Below are positions 16,464 through 24,787 of a stretch of 64,000 nt of DNA, piece by piece. The position numbers and the translations under genes are program-made. The stretch comes from Shewanella sp. MTB7. Lineage in GTDB: Bacteria; Pseudomonadota; Gammaproteobacteria; Enterobacterales; Shewanellaceae. The notes under the pieces are model-generated. The model did not search any database. It saw only the letters and a program-made list of their open reading frames with translations, and was not told the DNA's origin. The DNA is taken from positions 434,001 through 498,000 of the forward strand of contig NZ_CP085636.1 of the NCBI RefSeq assembly GCF_027571385.1, given 5' to 3'. Position 1 is the stretch's first letter. The number at the start of each line of letters is the position of its first letter.

Positions 16464-16899
16464 TTTTCATCCTTGATAACACGGAAATGCTGGTAAGGAC
16501 CCCATTTCCAAACGGTCATATCATTGCGCTTTTGTTCTAATGAATCAAGTGGATAAGCCTGGAAGAGTCAATAAAAATATCTTCTACCTAAAACTTGTCC
16601 GTCAACGGAATTATCACAAGCTTAATACTATCTTTAAGCTGCATTATCTCCATCGCAGCACTTCCGTGTTAAGTATGGTGTGACAATTGGGGGGGGAATT
16701 GATAATCAAAACCTATTTTTCCTATATAGGCCTTCATCGTGCACATGGCTAAAGGATAGTCTTTAGTTAGATTAGAAGAGGTAATGGTGATCTACATGGC
16801 AAAAATTAAAGAAATCTATATAGATATCATTAACAATTCAGTATATAAAAATATACACTCTATATAGTTGATTATTATATTTTTAATGAGGTTCATTGG
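16464..16899. other. divergent intergenic region with inverted repeat and G8 tract
   Basis: This 436-bp AT-rich gap separates the minus-strand viperin operon from the plus-strand helicase operon and should hold both promoters. TAACACGGAARTGCTG occurs at 16477-16492 and inverted at 16656-16671 (one mismatch). A run of eight G at 16689-16696 is framed by CAATT and AATTG. No small gene with a credible start is seen. Confidence 0.5.
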
Positions 16900-18339
16900 A
16901 TGTTGAAGCCTATTACTCTAGTTGGTGAACAAAGAAAAGTTTTAACCCTTAGCCATGAAGGACCAATTCAGATAAAAGGTGCTGCGGGAAGTGGTAAAAC
17001 GACAGTGGCTGTTTACCGAGCTTGTCATTTAATGGATTCTCATTCGGATATGTTTGAACCGAGCAAAGTTGCTATATTCACTTTCAATAAGTCGCTTTCT
17101 GGCTACTTGAATGAGTTAACACATAGCCTGAATAAAAACGACTATACAGGCATGAAGATCATTAATTTTCATAAATGGGCATATGCATTTATAAAGGAAA
17201 ATGGAATAGACCTCTACGATAAAACACTCTTTGATAATAAAATTTTAAGTATTCTTAGGCCCATAGTTAGCTCAATCCCTTTAAATTCAGAAAATAGTCG
17301 AATTTTAACTAAATCCACTGATTTTTTTTGTGATGAGATATCTTGGCTGAAAGGCCGGTGTATCAATTCTCTTGATGAATACATCAACGTATCAAGAGTA
17401 GGCAGAGGCAAGACTGATAGAGTATTGAAAACTGATAGGCCTGTTATTTGGGAAGTATTTAGTAAGTATAAAGAAGAGCTTGGAAGGATTGGTAAGTGTG
17501 ATTTTGATGATTATGCCTTACTATGCCTAGCACTTATTGAGAAAAAAGGTGATAAATTTATACCACCTTTCACTCATTTGGTTATTGATGAAGCTCAAGA
17601 TCTAAATAAGGCTCAAGTTTCTGTTTTAACTAAGGTTGTGTCTCCTAATACTAGTAGTATTACCATTATCGCAGATGCCGCACAACGAATTTACAAAAGT
17701 GGCTTTAACTGGAAAGAGGTGGGTCTCAACGTGACAGGTGGAAGAACTGTTGAGTTTAAGAAAAACTATCGAAATACTATAGCGATAGCAAAAGCCGCAT
17801 TATCTCTATTAGAAAAAGATAATGATTCAGATGATTTCACAAAGGTTGAGCTTGGAACAGTTCCAGGGGAGAAACCTTTGCTTAAAAAGTTGTCTAATTC
17901 AGATTCTGAACAGGTATTCATTGCAACGAGGGCTCAGGAGCTTCGTAGAGATTATCCTCAGGATTCAATTTGTATTTTGCATCGTACTCATCAGGGCATA
18001 TATAAAATTATTAAAAGCCTCGAAAAGATGGGCCTAGAACATGAAAAAATTAATGGTAATGCAGATATTCATTACTCAAAGGCTGATATAAAAATATCAA
18101 CTATGCAGTCCGTAAAGGGCTTAGAATTTGATCACATTCTTATCTGCGACCTCCATGACGATAACCTACCTGTTAAATCAGGATTTAGTGAACCTGATGA
18201 TGATTTGCATATCACGACTGAAAGAAGGTTACTTTACACTTGTATGACTAGAGCAGTGAAAAGCTTGACGTTAACATATAGTGGAACGCCCTCTCGCTAC
18301 TTTAAAGAGATAGATTCAAATTTACTAGAGAGTCATTAA
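16900..18339 (+). CDS. UvrD/Rep-like superfamily 1 helicase
   Basis: A 479-aa protein with SF1A helicase motifs in order: GAAGSGKTT (Walker A, residues 27-35), VIDEAQD (228-234), ADAAQRIYKSG, KNYRNT, STMQSVKGLEFDHILICDL and RLLYTCMTRAV. It is much shorter than UvrD (about 720 aa) and lacks room for large 1B/2B insertions. GAGG lies 9 nt before the ATG. It is followed after 3 bp by a DarT-like gene, so the two form an operon. Small helicases of this type occur in several defence systems. A role in exposing single-stranded DNA for DarT is inference. The AT-rich composition suggests recent acquisition. Confidence 0.85.
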   Translation: MLKPITLVGEQRKVLTLSHEGPIQIKGAAGSGKTTVAVYRACHLMDSHSDMFEPSKVAIFTFNKSLSGYLNELTHSLNKNDYTGMKIINFHKWAYAFIKENGIDLYDKTLFDNKILSILRPIVSSIPLNSENSRILTKSTDFFCDEISWLKGRCINSLDEYINVSRVGRGKTDRVLKTDRPVIWEVFSKYKEELGRIGKCDFDDYALLCLALIEKKGDKFIPPFTHLVIDEAQDLNKAQVSVLTKVVSPNTSSITIIADAAQRIYKSGFNWKEVGLNVTGGRTVEFKKNYRNTIAIAKAALSLLEKDNDSDDFTKVELGTVPGEKPLLKKLSNSDSEQVFIATRAQELRRDYPQDSICILHRTHQGIYKIIKSLEKMGLEHEKINGNADIHYSKADIKISTMQSVKGLEFDHILICDLHDDNLPVKSGFSEPDDDLHITTERRLLYTCMTRAVKSLTLTYSGTPSRYFKEIDSNLLESH

Positions 18340-18342
18340 TGT

Positions 18343-19002
18343 ATGACGGTTAAGCAAAAAGCTCACAATAGAGGTGTTCAAAGTTTATACCACTTCACTT
18401 CTATTGAAAATTTAATGAGTATTATGGAGAGAGGATATCTCTACTCTCGTGAAAAAGTTGATGAGCTAAAGCTAGTTGACGATGGTTATTTTACTGCTGA
18501 TTACGCAGATCATATGGATGAGGAACGTTTTGATGGCTTAAGAAATTATGTGAATTTAAGTTTATCGCGTCCGAATTGGTATCTTCTGAATAAATACCAA
18601 AAACGTCCTGAATTATGTCACCTAGATTGGTGCATATTATGCGTTGAGATCTCGCCTATGTTCGATGATTCCACATTATTTTCCGTTTGTAACGCTGCCT
18701 CAAGTACGGCTAAGCGTTACGGAGTTTGTGGTGGAGCTGTAGGGTTTGAACAGATGTTTATGCAAGAGGTTGTTACACCAAGTAGAACTTATACTAGGTA
18801 CAATCTCCCGCAGTACTTCACTACAGACATTCAAGCAGAGGTTTTAATTAAGGACTCAATTGATACTAAAAACATAAAAACAGTTTTCCTACCAAATCAA
18901 AATAAACTTTCTCAATATCGTTCAGCTTTCAATATGTTAGGTTTAAATTCAGATGCCTTCTCTGTGAACCAAGAACTCTTTTCAGGCCCTATATTCAGAT
19001 AA
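18343..19002 (+). CDS. DarT-family DNA ADP-ribosyltransferase toxin
   Basis: A 219-aa protein with the DarT signatures: LYHFTSIENLMSIMERGYL at the start (NAD pocket), FSVCNAASSTAKRYGVCGG in the middle, and TTDIQAEVLI with the presumed catalytic Glu at residue 166. DarT enzymes ADP-ribosylate bases in single-stranded DNA using NAD and block replication of the cell or of phages. The NADAR partner next door suggests the DarT1 (guanine-modifying) branch. The gene starts 3 bp after the helicase stop. Its 3' end overlaps by 8 bp the convergent NADAR gene. No DarG macrodomain antitoxin is present. Confidence 0.85.
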   Translation: MTVKQKAHNRGVQSLYHFTSIENLMSIMERGYLYSREKVDELKLVDDGYFTADYADHMDEERFDGLRNYVNLSLSRPNWYLLNKYQKRPELCHLDWCILCVEISPMFDDSTLFSVCNAASSTAKRYGVCGGAVGFEQMFMQEVVTPSRTYTRYNLPQYFTTDIQAEVLIKDSIDTKNIKTVFLPNQNKLSQYRSAFNMLGLNSDAFSVNQELFSGPIFR

Positions 19003-19684
19003 GACTTTGCTGTGCCGGTAGTTTGTCTTTGTTATCTAAGCCTGAAAGAAACAAATCTTGATATTTTTTTGAGTTATTTAGAAGCGACTCAATTTTGCCC
19101 GCTTTAGACAAACTGACATATAAAGCCAAAGAGCGAGCTTGGCAGTTGAAGCTCTTGCTCGGATTGAACTCTATGTCAGTAAAACTATCAAATTTCTTAA
19201 TAGCATCGGTCAAACTTGGATTTCTGTTTAAAGCATTTAAGTAAATCCAATCATAAAATAGTGTTTTAGGTTCTAATGGCCAAATTCCTTCCTTACCCTG
19301 GAACCCAATCAAACTACCTGATTCTTTTAATCTTATATCTCGCTTAGCATCAAGTGGACTGACTTGAAGTAGGTCTTTATAGGGGCCGCCACTTTGAAAA
19401 ATTTTAGCAGCTTGAAATATGTTCTCAACTGCTACGTCCTTGCCGTTAGCCAGCTTAACCATTAAATTAAATGCGCTCAATGATACCCCAATCCCAAGTG
19501 AGCTTTTGGATGATACCTCGAGCGGATTAACCGCTAAGTTAGTTTCAATAATCCTTGTATGTAGTTCTTCTACTGACTTTTGTTTTTGTGTCGCAGCAAA
19601 ACCAGAGTGCCATTTGAACTCAATTAAATCTTCAGTTACATAAGGGTAATCATCTGATGGTCTAAATACGGGTCTGCTTGCCAT
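18995..19684 (-). CDS. DarT1-associated NADAR antitoxin-like protein
   Basis: A 229-aa protein. The NADAR core is visible in LEVSSKSSLGIGVSLSAFNL, VENIFQAAKIFQSGGPYKDLLQV and DAKRDIRLKESG, followed by FYDWIYLNAL and FTDIEFNPSKSFNCQARSLALYVSL, a pattern known from NADAR proteins paired with DarT1. NADAR enzymes remove ADP-ribose from guanine and so neutralise DarT1. The ATG overlaps the zorD stop (TAATG), making this the fifth gene of the Zorya operon, while the toxin lies on the opposite strand with an 8-bp tail overlap. The antitoxin supply therefore appears tied to zorABCD transcription (inference). Confidence 0.8.
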   Translation of the reverse strand: MASRPVFRPSDDYPYVTEDLIEFKWHSGFAATQKQKSVEELHTRIIETNLAVNPLEVSSKSSLGIGVSLSAFNLMVKLANGKDVAVENIFQAAKIFQSGGPYKDLLQVSPLDAKRDIRLKESGSLIGFQGKEGIWPLEPKTLFYDWIYLNALNRNPSLTDAIKKFDSFTDIEFNPSKSFNCQARSLALYVSLSKAGKIESLLNNSKKYQDLFLSGLDNKDKLPAQQSLI

Positions 19685-22533
19685 TATGTTTTATCTCCTA
19701 CTGCATCACCTAGCAATCGCTCAATCTCTGCGGCTGTAATTGCCGCTGGTAAAAGCAGGTTCCTACTGAGCTCTCTCTTTCGCTCTAAAAGCTCATTCAA
19801 CCTGATATCGAAAGATGCTTCACCATACTTTGGGTGTACGGCCATCGGGTAATGTATATGCACAGGTTTCTGCTGACCAATTCGATATATACGATCCGAA
19901 CATTGATCTTCTACAGCGGGATTCCACCAGCGAGACAAGTGAATCACATGATTTGCTTGAGTAAGTGTTAAACCTACTCCACCAGCTTTAGGAGATAGCA
20001 ACATGACATTAAACTCACCTTCCGGAGTACGCTGGAACACATCAACTAACTGCTTACGCTTCGCACCATTGATCGAGCCATTTATTCGAGCTGGTGGGTG
20101 CTGCATTTGATAGCGCTGCTGAAGATACGGAACCAATAAGGCCTGAAGCTTCAGTGATTCAATGAAGATCAGAGCTCGCTCTCCAGCCGTATGAATGGTA
20201 TCTAAAATACCAATGGTTTCTTTAAGTCTTGCGGAGCTTTCAATATGATCGTTAGTTAACCCTTCTGCTCCAACTTCAACTGAAAACAAACTCACTTTAC
20301 GGAGTTGTTGAATCACTTCTAGTACTCGCCCTTTTTCGGTATTAACTTGGGCATTGCTGACAATAACAGAATAGTCTTGGGCCTGTTGTGGTGTCATTTC
20401 GCGCTGATAATGTTTAGTGTGCTTCTTAGGTAGCCCTTGTAGGTGCTCTTCTTTCATTCTTCGCATTAAAATCGCAGGTGAAACGTCATCGACTAATCTT
20501 GATTTTAAAGCTTCTGCGGCAGCAACTGGGTCATCAGCTTTAACATAAGTATTGTGGAACTCAGATAACGCACCTAGATAGCCTGGCTCTACAGCATCAA
20601 TAATACTCCACAGATCTTTCAGCTCATTCTCAACAGGTGTGCCAGTGACTGCTACTGAAAAGTCACAAGACAACGACTTAGCCATTTCAGTCATTCTCGA
20701 TACAGGGTTCTTAATTTTCTGAACTTCATCAAAAGTGACGCATGCCCACTGGATAGGCAGGAAATATAAAATCTTATCTCTTAACGTTTCATAGGTAGTC
20801 AATACCCAGTCCGCGCCTTCAAAAGCTCGTTTACGCTCTAATGCAGACATGCCACTAAGTGACTTCATTCCTGGACCGTATGCCTCGAAAATACGGCCTA
20901 GACCAGGTTTGTTTAAATGTACCGCCTCTTCATCTTTCCAGTTCTTCAGCAGACCTGAAGGAGCAACTATTAACATAGGCTTGTTGGGGTATACATTATC
21001 GTTCATTGCTTCTTTTATCCAAGCCATAAACGCAAGGCTTTGCAATGTCTTACCTAACCCCATATCATCCGCTAAAAGCACCCCATTACTACCTTGCTTC
21101 CAGTGTTCTTGAAGCCAGGAAACACCGATTTTTTGATGTGGGTATAACGATACAGTTTGAAGTAACTCGGGTAACTCACAATTCAAGCCTGCCCTTGGAG
21201 TCTTGCGGATCTGATACTCAAGTTCTTCAATATTATCCGTAGTTATAGGAACCAATGTTTCAATGGATCGGCCTTCAGCTTCAACGTTATTATCTTTATC
21301 AGAATCACCAGATACCGCTTTAGCAACTCTTTGAACCGCAGCCAAAGTTTCTGGGTTTGCGGGGATCTCTTGATTGCCGTGCTGAACGGTAGAATCGCCT
21401 TTTGCTATTGCGTCTTCTATTTTTTCGCTCAAGCCAACGGCGTCCTCAGGGGTGATCTCAATTACCTGTTCACCAAGGATAAGAGTCAGGATTTCATCAT
21501 CAGGTACCCAGCTAGTCGAATTTTCCAGTCTATAGGCACAGAGCTTTGGCTCCCAAACCCCCAATTGTTGTATTCGAAGGCTTAAAAACTCAGGTGTTTC
21601 GACAAAAAACTGCTCAACTTCCTCTTCACTAAATTGCTGTTCGAGTGATTGAGTTATTTTTCCTGCTGGATTGGCAATAAATGCGAGTCTCTCTTGTACA
21701 GTCCCCTTCTGAACACCTCTTACTACGTTCATCGCTTCGACCATACGTGGTGACAAGATTACATATTGTCCTTGTCCTAGTGCGTAATGGGGGACGCAGC
21801 TTTTCTTGCCTGAAAACTGCTTAGAAAAAGTTTTCTCATATTGTCTAGGAAGCAGTGAATTGTATTCGGTAATATCACCATCAAAGTCAGTCACTGGCGT
21901 AACCAGTACCGGATGTACTCGCCCTTTGGAGTCAATATCTAAAGTAAATCGATTTGCGGAAGATACGGTAATCGTGTTTAGTTGACCATCTACGACAGCA
22001 TCCTTTGGTAAAAACTGCTGTAAGATCCCCCAAGCCAACATTTTACTATCAATATCTTCAAAGTTAGTCTGTTGAAAAGCATCAATATGGCTAATTAAAG
22101 AGAAAAGGGGCTCGTTTAACAGATAACTATTAGCTCCCTGTTTAATTATTGCACCATCGCGTTTTAACCCCATCATAGGCCTAGAACGCGTATCCAACCA
22201 TATAGCATTCAATTTGAATGTTGGTGTATGTATAGGTCCGATACCAGATATCTTTATTTTGAAGGGAACAAGAGCTGGCAAGCCTAATTGAAGAACTTCT
22301 GTAGCATCACATTGAGCAATTACACTTTCTTTAACGTCAATATAAGATGTTCCATCATTAACACACTCTTGTTCAAGCCAGCTGAGCAGGGGAGCGACAG
22401 AGCCTAACCTATTATGGGTAGTGTGAATAACAAAACTGCCCCAATTCGTCGTAGGTACAGTGATACCACCAGCTTCTAGTTGAAAACGAAACGTGTCATC
22501 AATTTTTTGCCAACTCAAATTTGCCTTGCTCAT
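19684..22533 (-). CDS. zorD: Zorya type I ZorD, SNF2-family helicase/nuclease
   Basis: A 949-aa protein. The N-terminal half (about 1-450) is specific to the family. The C-terminal half is an SNF2 ATPase: LADDMGLGKT (Walker A, near residue 487), TFDEVQKIKNP (DExQ box), AVTGTPVENEL, LSPKAGGVGLTLTQANHVIHLSRWWNP and DRIYRIGQQKPVH. In type I Zorya, ZorD is the effector that attacks phage DNA after the membrane motor ZorAB senses infection. It starts 2 bp after zorC. Length and motifs are intact. The stop is coupled to the NADAR gene. Confidence 0.9.
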   Translation of the reverse strand: MSKANLSWQKIDDTFRFQLEAGGITVPTTNWGSFVIHTTHNRLGSVAPLLSWLEQECVNDGTSYIDVKESVIAQCDATEVLQLGLPALVPFKIKISGIGPIHTPTFKLNAIWLDTRSRPMMGLKRDGAIIKQGANSYLLNEPLFSLISHIDAFQQTNFEDIDSKMLAWGILQQFLPKDAVVDGQLNTITVSSANRFTLDIDSKGRVHPVLVTPVTDFDGDITEYNSLLPRQYEKTFSKQFSGKKSCVPHYALGQGQYVILSPRMVEAMNVVRGVQKGTVQERLAFIANPAGKITQSLEQQFSEEEVEQFFVETPEFLSLRIQQLGVWEPKLCAYRLENSTSWVPDDEILTLILGEQVIEITPEDAVGLSEKIEDAIAKGDSTVQHGNQEIPANPETLAAVQRVAKAVSGDSDKDNNVEAEGRSIETLVPITTDNIEELEYQIRKTPRAGLNCELPELLQTVSLYPHQKIGVSWLQEHWKQGSNGVLLADDMGLGKTLQSLAFMAWIKEAMNDNVYPNKPMLIVAPSGLLKNWKDEEAVHLNKPGLGRIFEAYGPGMKSLSGMSALERKRAFEGADWVLTTYETLRDKILYFLPIQWACVTFDEVQKIKNPVSRMTEMAKSLSCDFSVAVTGTPVENELKDLWSIIDAVEPGYLGALSEFHNTYVKADDPVAAAEALKSRLVDDVSPAILMRRMKEEHLQGLPKKHTKHYQREMTPQQAQDYSVIVSNAQVNTEKGRVLEVIQQLRKVSLFSVEVGAEGLTNDHIESSARLKETIGILDTIHTAGERALIFIESLKLQALLVPYLQQRYQMQHPPARINGSINGAKRKQLVDVFQRTPEGEFNVMLLSPKAGGVGLTLTQANHVIHLSRWWNPAVEDQCSDRIYRIGQQKPVHIHYPMAVHPKYGEASFDIRLNELLERKRELSRNLLLPAAITAAEIERLLGDAVGDKT

Positions 22534-22535
22534 TT

Positions 22536-23951
22536 CTAGACCCGCATATAGTTGTTATATCTGATGGTTATTCCGGTGTAGCTCTTAATAAAGTCACTTA
22601 ATTTACTTTGCCAGCCACCATTTACAGACCCGTGATGTCCTTCTTCGAGGTAGGGCATTTGGACCAGCATCTGTTTGCTATATTCTGTCAAGTAGAAGCG
22701 TGGTGTGTACTTACTCGTATCTAACCATGCTCGATAGCTTCCTGAGTGGCTCCATTCTGTAATGATCAGGTTTCCGATTCTCAATATCAAAGCTGAATGC
22801 CGACTGCTTACGCCTGACCCACGCATAAACGCACCGTAACTAGAACCACCTTTTAAAAACTGATTGGACATGGACTTCGCATATGGGCCCAATACCAACC
22901 AGGCTTCATCAATAGCCTCAACATCAAGGTAGGCTTTCCAGAAGGCCTTACGGTATCTCCAATGCCTATCAGCGGTTTCATCGCCACGAGAGACGTAATC
23001 AAGTAGTGAGAAGAAGTCTTCAAGTGTGCTTTCAACCATCCAGGACAAAAATACTTTCTTCGCCACTTCGCTCACATTTGCCCATAAACCATTGTGAACA
23101 CGTGGATCTTTGAAGTATCCAAGCACAAAGCCTTTTATTGTTTCTTTTACATCGCTACGAGGCTTTTGCTGTTGAAATGGAAGTAGCAATGCTTCAATCA
23201 AATGCGCTCGATATGAAGGATATTTCAATGCTCTTTGCTGAGTAATCGATTCTCGGAGTATTTGATCGACAGTTTGCTTTTGCCACTCATGTGAGGCTAA
23301 TAATGGTTTAGTTTTGTTTAAAAACTCTAGGTAGGTAAGTTGAGCTAACTTTCCTGTCGCTAGCGCACCAGTCAGACCAGCTCGTTCGTACAGCTCATCG
23401 AGTGATTCACCATCATCAAGGTAATGAAGTAGGGCTTTATGCCCATTGGGTTCAAGTAGATCAAATTCCTCACAGCGTCCCCATATGGTCATTGATTTAT
23501 GATCGAAAGAGTAACGCAAAGCGTAAGATAGCGATTGTCGAATTGCCTCAAATCCCTGCCTCTGGTATGGGTAAGTCAGCATCAATACATAGTAAATTGT
23601 CAGCCAGCCACGCTTATACTGTCTTCTAGCTAACTCCTGTGAATAGGAAAGCCAGAATCCGTCTATGGCCATCAAGTTATCCCGACCTTGAGAGGGAGCA
23701 GAAAATAACATCCAAGCAAATGTTCGCAGACTGCGTTTAGACAATTTTGGCCACAAAAAAGGCTCTGCAATTGCTGCTATGGCCTTACGGTACTCAGCTT
23801 GTAGTTCAAACTCTGATGGCTTAGCAGCATCAAACTCTCCCAGAGTGATCAGAGCTCGTTGAGTCGCAATATCTAGCTTACTATGCTCAAACGCATGGCG
23901 ATTGAGGTTAAATGCGATAGGCAATTGATTAAGTTTGGCTTTAAGTGACAT
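22536..23951 (-). CDS. zorC: Zorya type I ZorC (EH-signature protein)
   Basis: A 471-aa soluble protein in the zorC position, between zorB and zorD, with gaps of 3 and 2 bp. It shows the EH-signature type of C-terminal domain (GDETADRHWRYRKAFWKAYL and VLILRIGNLIITEWSHSGSYRAW-like blocks near residues 320-430). ZorC binds DNA and is thought to link the membrane motor to ZorD. The identification rests on gene order plus this domain; alone it would be hard to recognise. Confidence 0.82.
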   Translation of the reverse strand: MSLKAKLNQLPIAFNLNRHAFEHSKLDIATQRALITLGEFDAAKPSEFELQAEYRKAIAAIAEPFLWPKLSKRSLRTFAWMLFSAPSQGRDNLMAIDGFWLSYSQELARRQYKRGWLTIYYVLMLTYPYQRQGFEAIRQSLSYALRYSFDHKSMTIWGRCEEFDLLEPNGHKALLHYLDDGESLDELYERAGLTGALATGKLAQLTYLEFLNKTKPLLASHEWQKQTVDQILRESITQQRALKYPSYRAHLIEALLLPFQQQKPRSDVKETIKGFVLGYFKDPRVHNGLWANVSEVAKKVFLSWMVESTLEDFFSLLDYVSRGDETADRHWRYRKAFWKAYLDVEAIDEAWLVLGPYAKSMSNQFLKGGSSYGAFMRGSGVSSRHSALILRIGNLIITEWSHSGSYRAWLDTSKYTPRFYLTEYSKQMLVQMPYLEEGHHGSVNGGWQSKLSDFIKSYTGITIRYNNYMRV

Positions 23952-23954
23952 AAA

Positions 23955-24779
23955 TTAGCCTTTAAAACCGTTCATCAACAGCGCCTTTTCTGCATCGGTA
24001 AACTCTGGGGGGGTCATGATAAATCTAAGATCTATACGACGATTTGCTTGATCATCTGTTGCGACTTGATGGCGGTGACCATCTAAGGGCCTCTCTTCGC
24101 CATAACCTGATACGCTGAAAATTGCCTCATTGTTATTATTATCCATAGACTTCAAGCGATTAGACGCCCCGACTAACTCCATATAAGTACGAATGGCTCT
24201 GTTTACCGATAACTGCCAGTTTAGTCGGCCACTATCATCACCTCTATATCGAGTATTATCTGTATGTCCTTCAATAAAAATAGCTTCTAAATAGGCGTGT
24301 TCCTCTGCCATATACTCTTTACAAGATGAAATCGATGGCGCTAAGTTCACTGCAAAACAAGGTAAAACATCTTCTAGGACATGACGAATGGCCGTTAATT
24401 TAACTAAGTTGTCTTCATTTAACTCTGCAGAACCAGATGCAAAAGTAATGGCGTTTTCAGTTAAACGTAACACACCATGAGCCTCGTCTATATTAACAAT
24501 AATCCCATGTTCCTCTTTCAATCTTAGCTGTAACTCTTGAAGCAACTGAGCACGAATATAGTCGTTACTTTCCATGCGTTTTTTCACGGCATTTAGACGC
24601 TCAATTTCAGTTTCCATCTTTTTCTGAACCTGTGCGGTTCTTTGCGCTGCATCCTGAAAGTTAAGAATGAAAGCCACTAAAGTAATAATAAAGATAAATA
24701 CCAAGCCAGACATCAAGTCACTTACCGAAACGAGGTAGCCAGAGTCCTCGTCAATTTCACATTCGTTGTCACTGTTCAT
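23955..24779 (-). CDS. zorB: Zorya ZorB, MotB/OmpA-like peptidoglycan-binding stator subunit
   Basis: A 274-aa protein. A short cytoplasmic N-terminus is followed by one membrane helix (DLMSGLVFIFIITLVAFILNF) with the conserved ion-translocation Asp at residue 21. A coiled-coil linker (about 43-85) leads to an OmpA/MotB domain with FIEGHTDNTR and LSVNRAIRTYMEL that binds peptidoglycan. ZorB dimers sit inside a ZorA pentamer and use proton flow. It starts 8 bp after zorA. Confidence 0.92.
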   Translation of the reverse strand: MNSDNECEIDEDSGYLVSVSDLMSGLVFIFIITLVAFILNFQDAAQRTAQVQKKMETEIERLNAVKKRMESNDYIRAQLLQELQLRLKEEHGIIVNIDEAHGVLRLTENAITFASGSAELNEDNLVKLTAIRHVLEDVLPCFAVNLAPSISSCKEYMAEEHAYLEAIFIEGHTDNTRYRGDDSGRLNWQLSVNRAIRTYMELVGASNRLKSMDNNNNEAIFSVSGYGEERPLDGHRHQVATDDQANRRIDLRFIMTPPEFTDAEKALLMNGFKG

Positions 24780-24787
24780 GGGTTATC

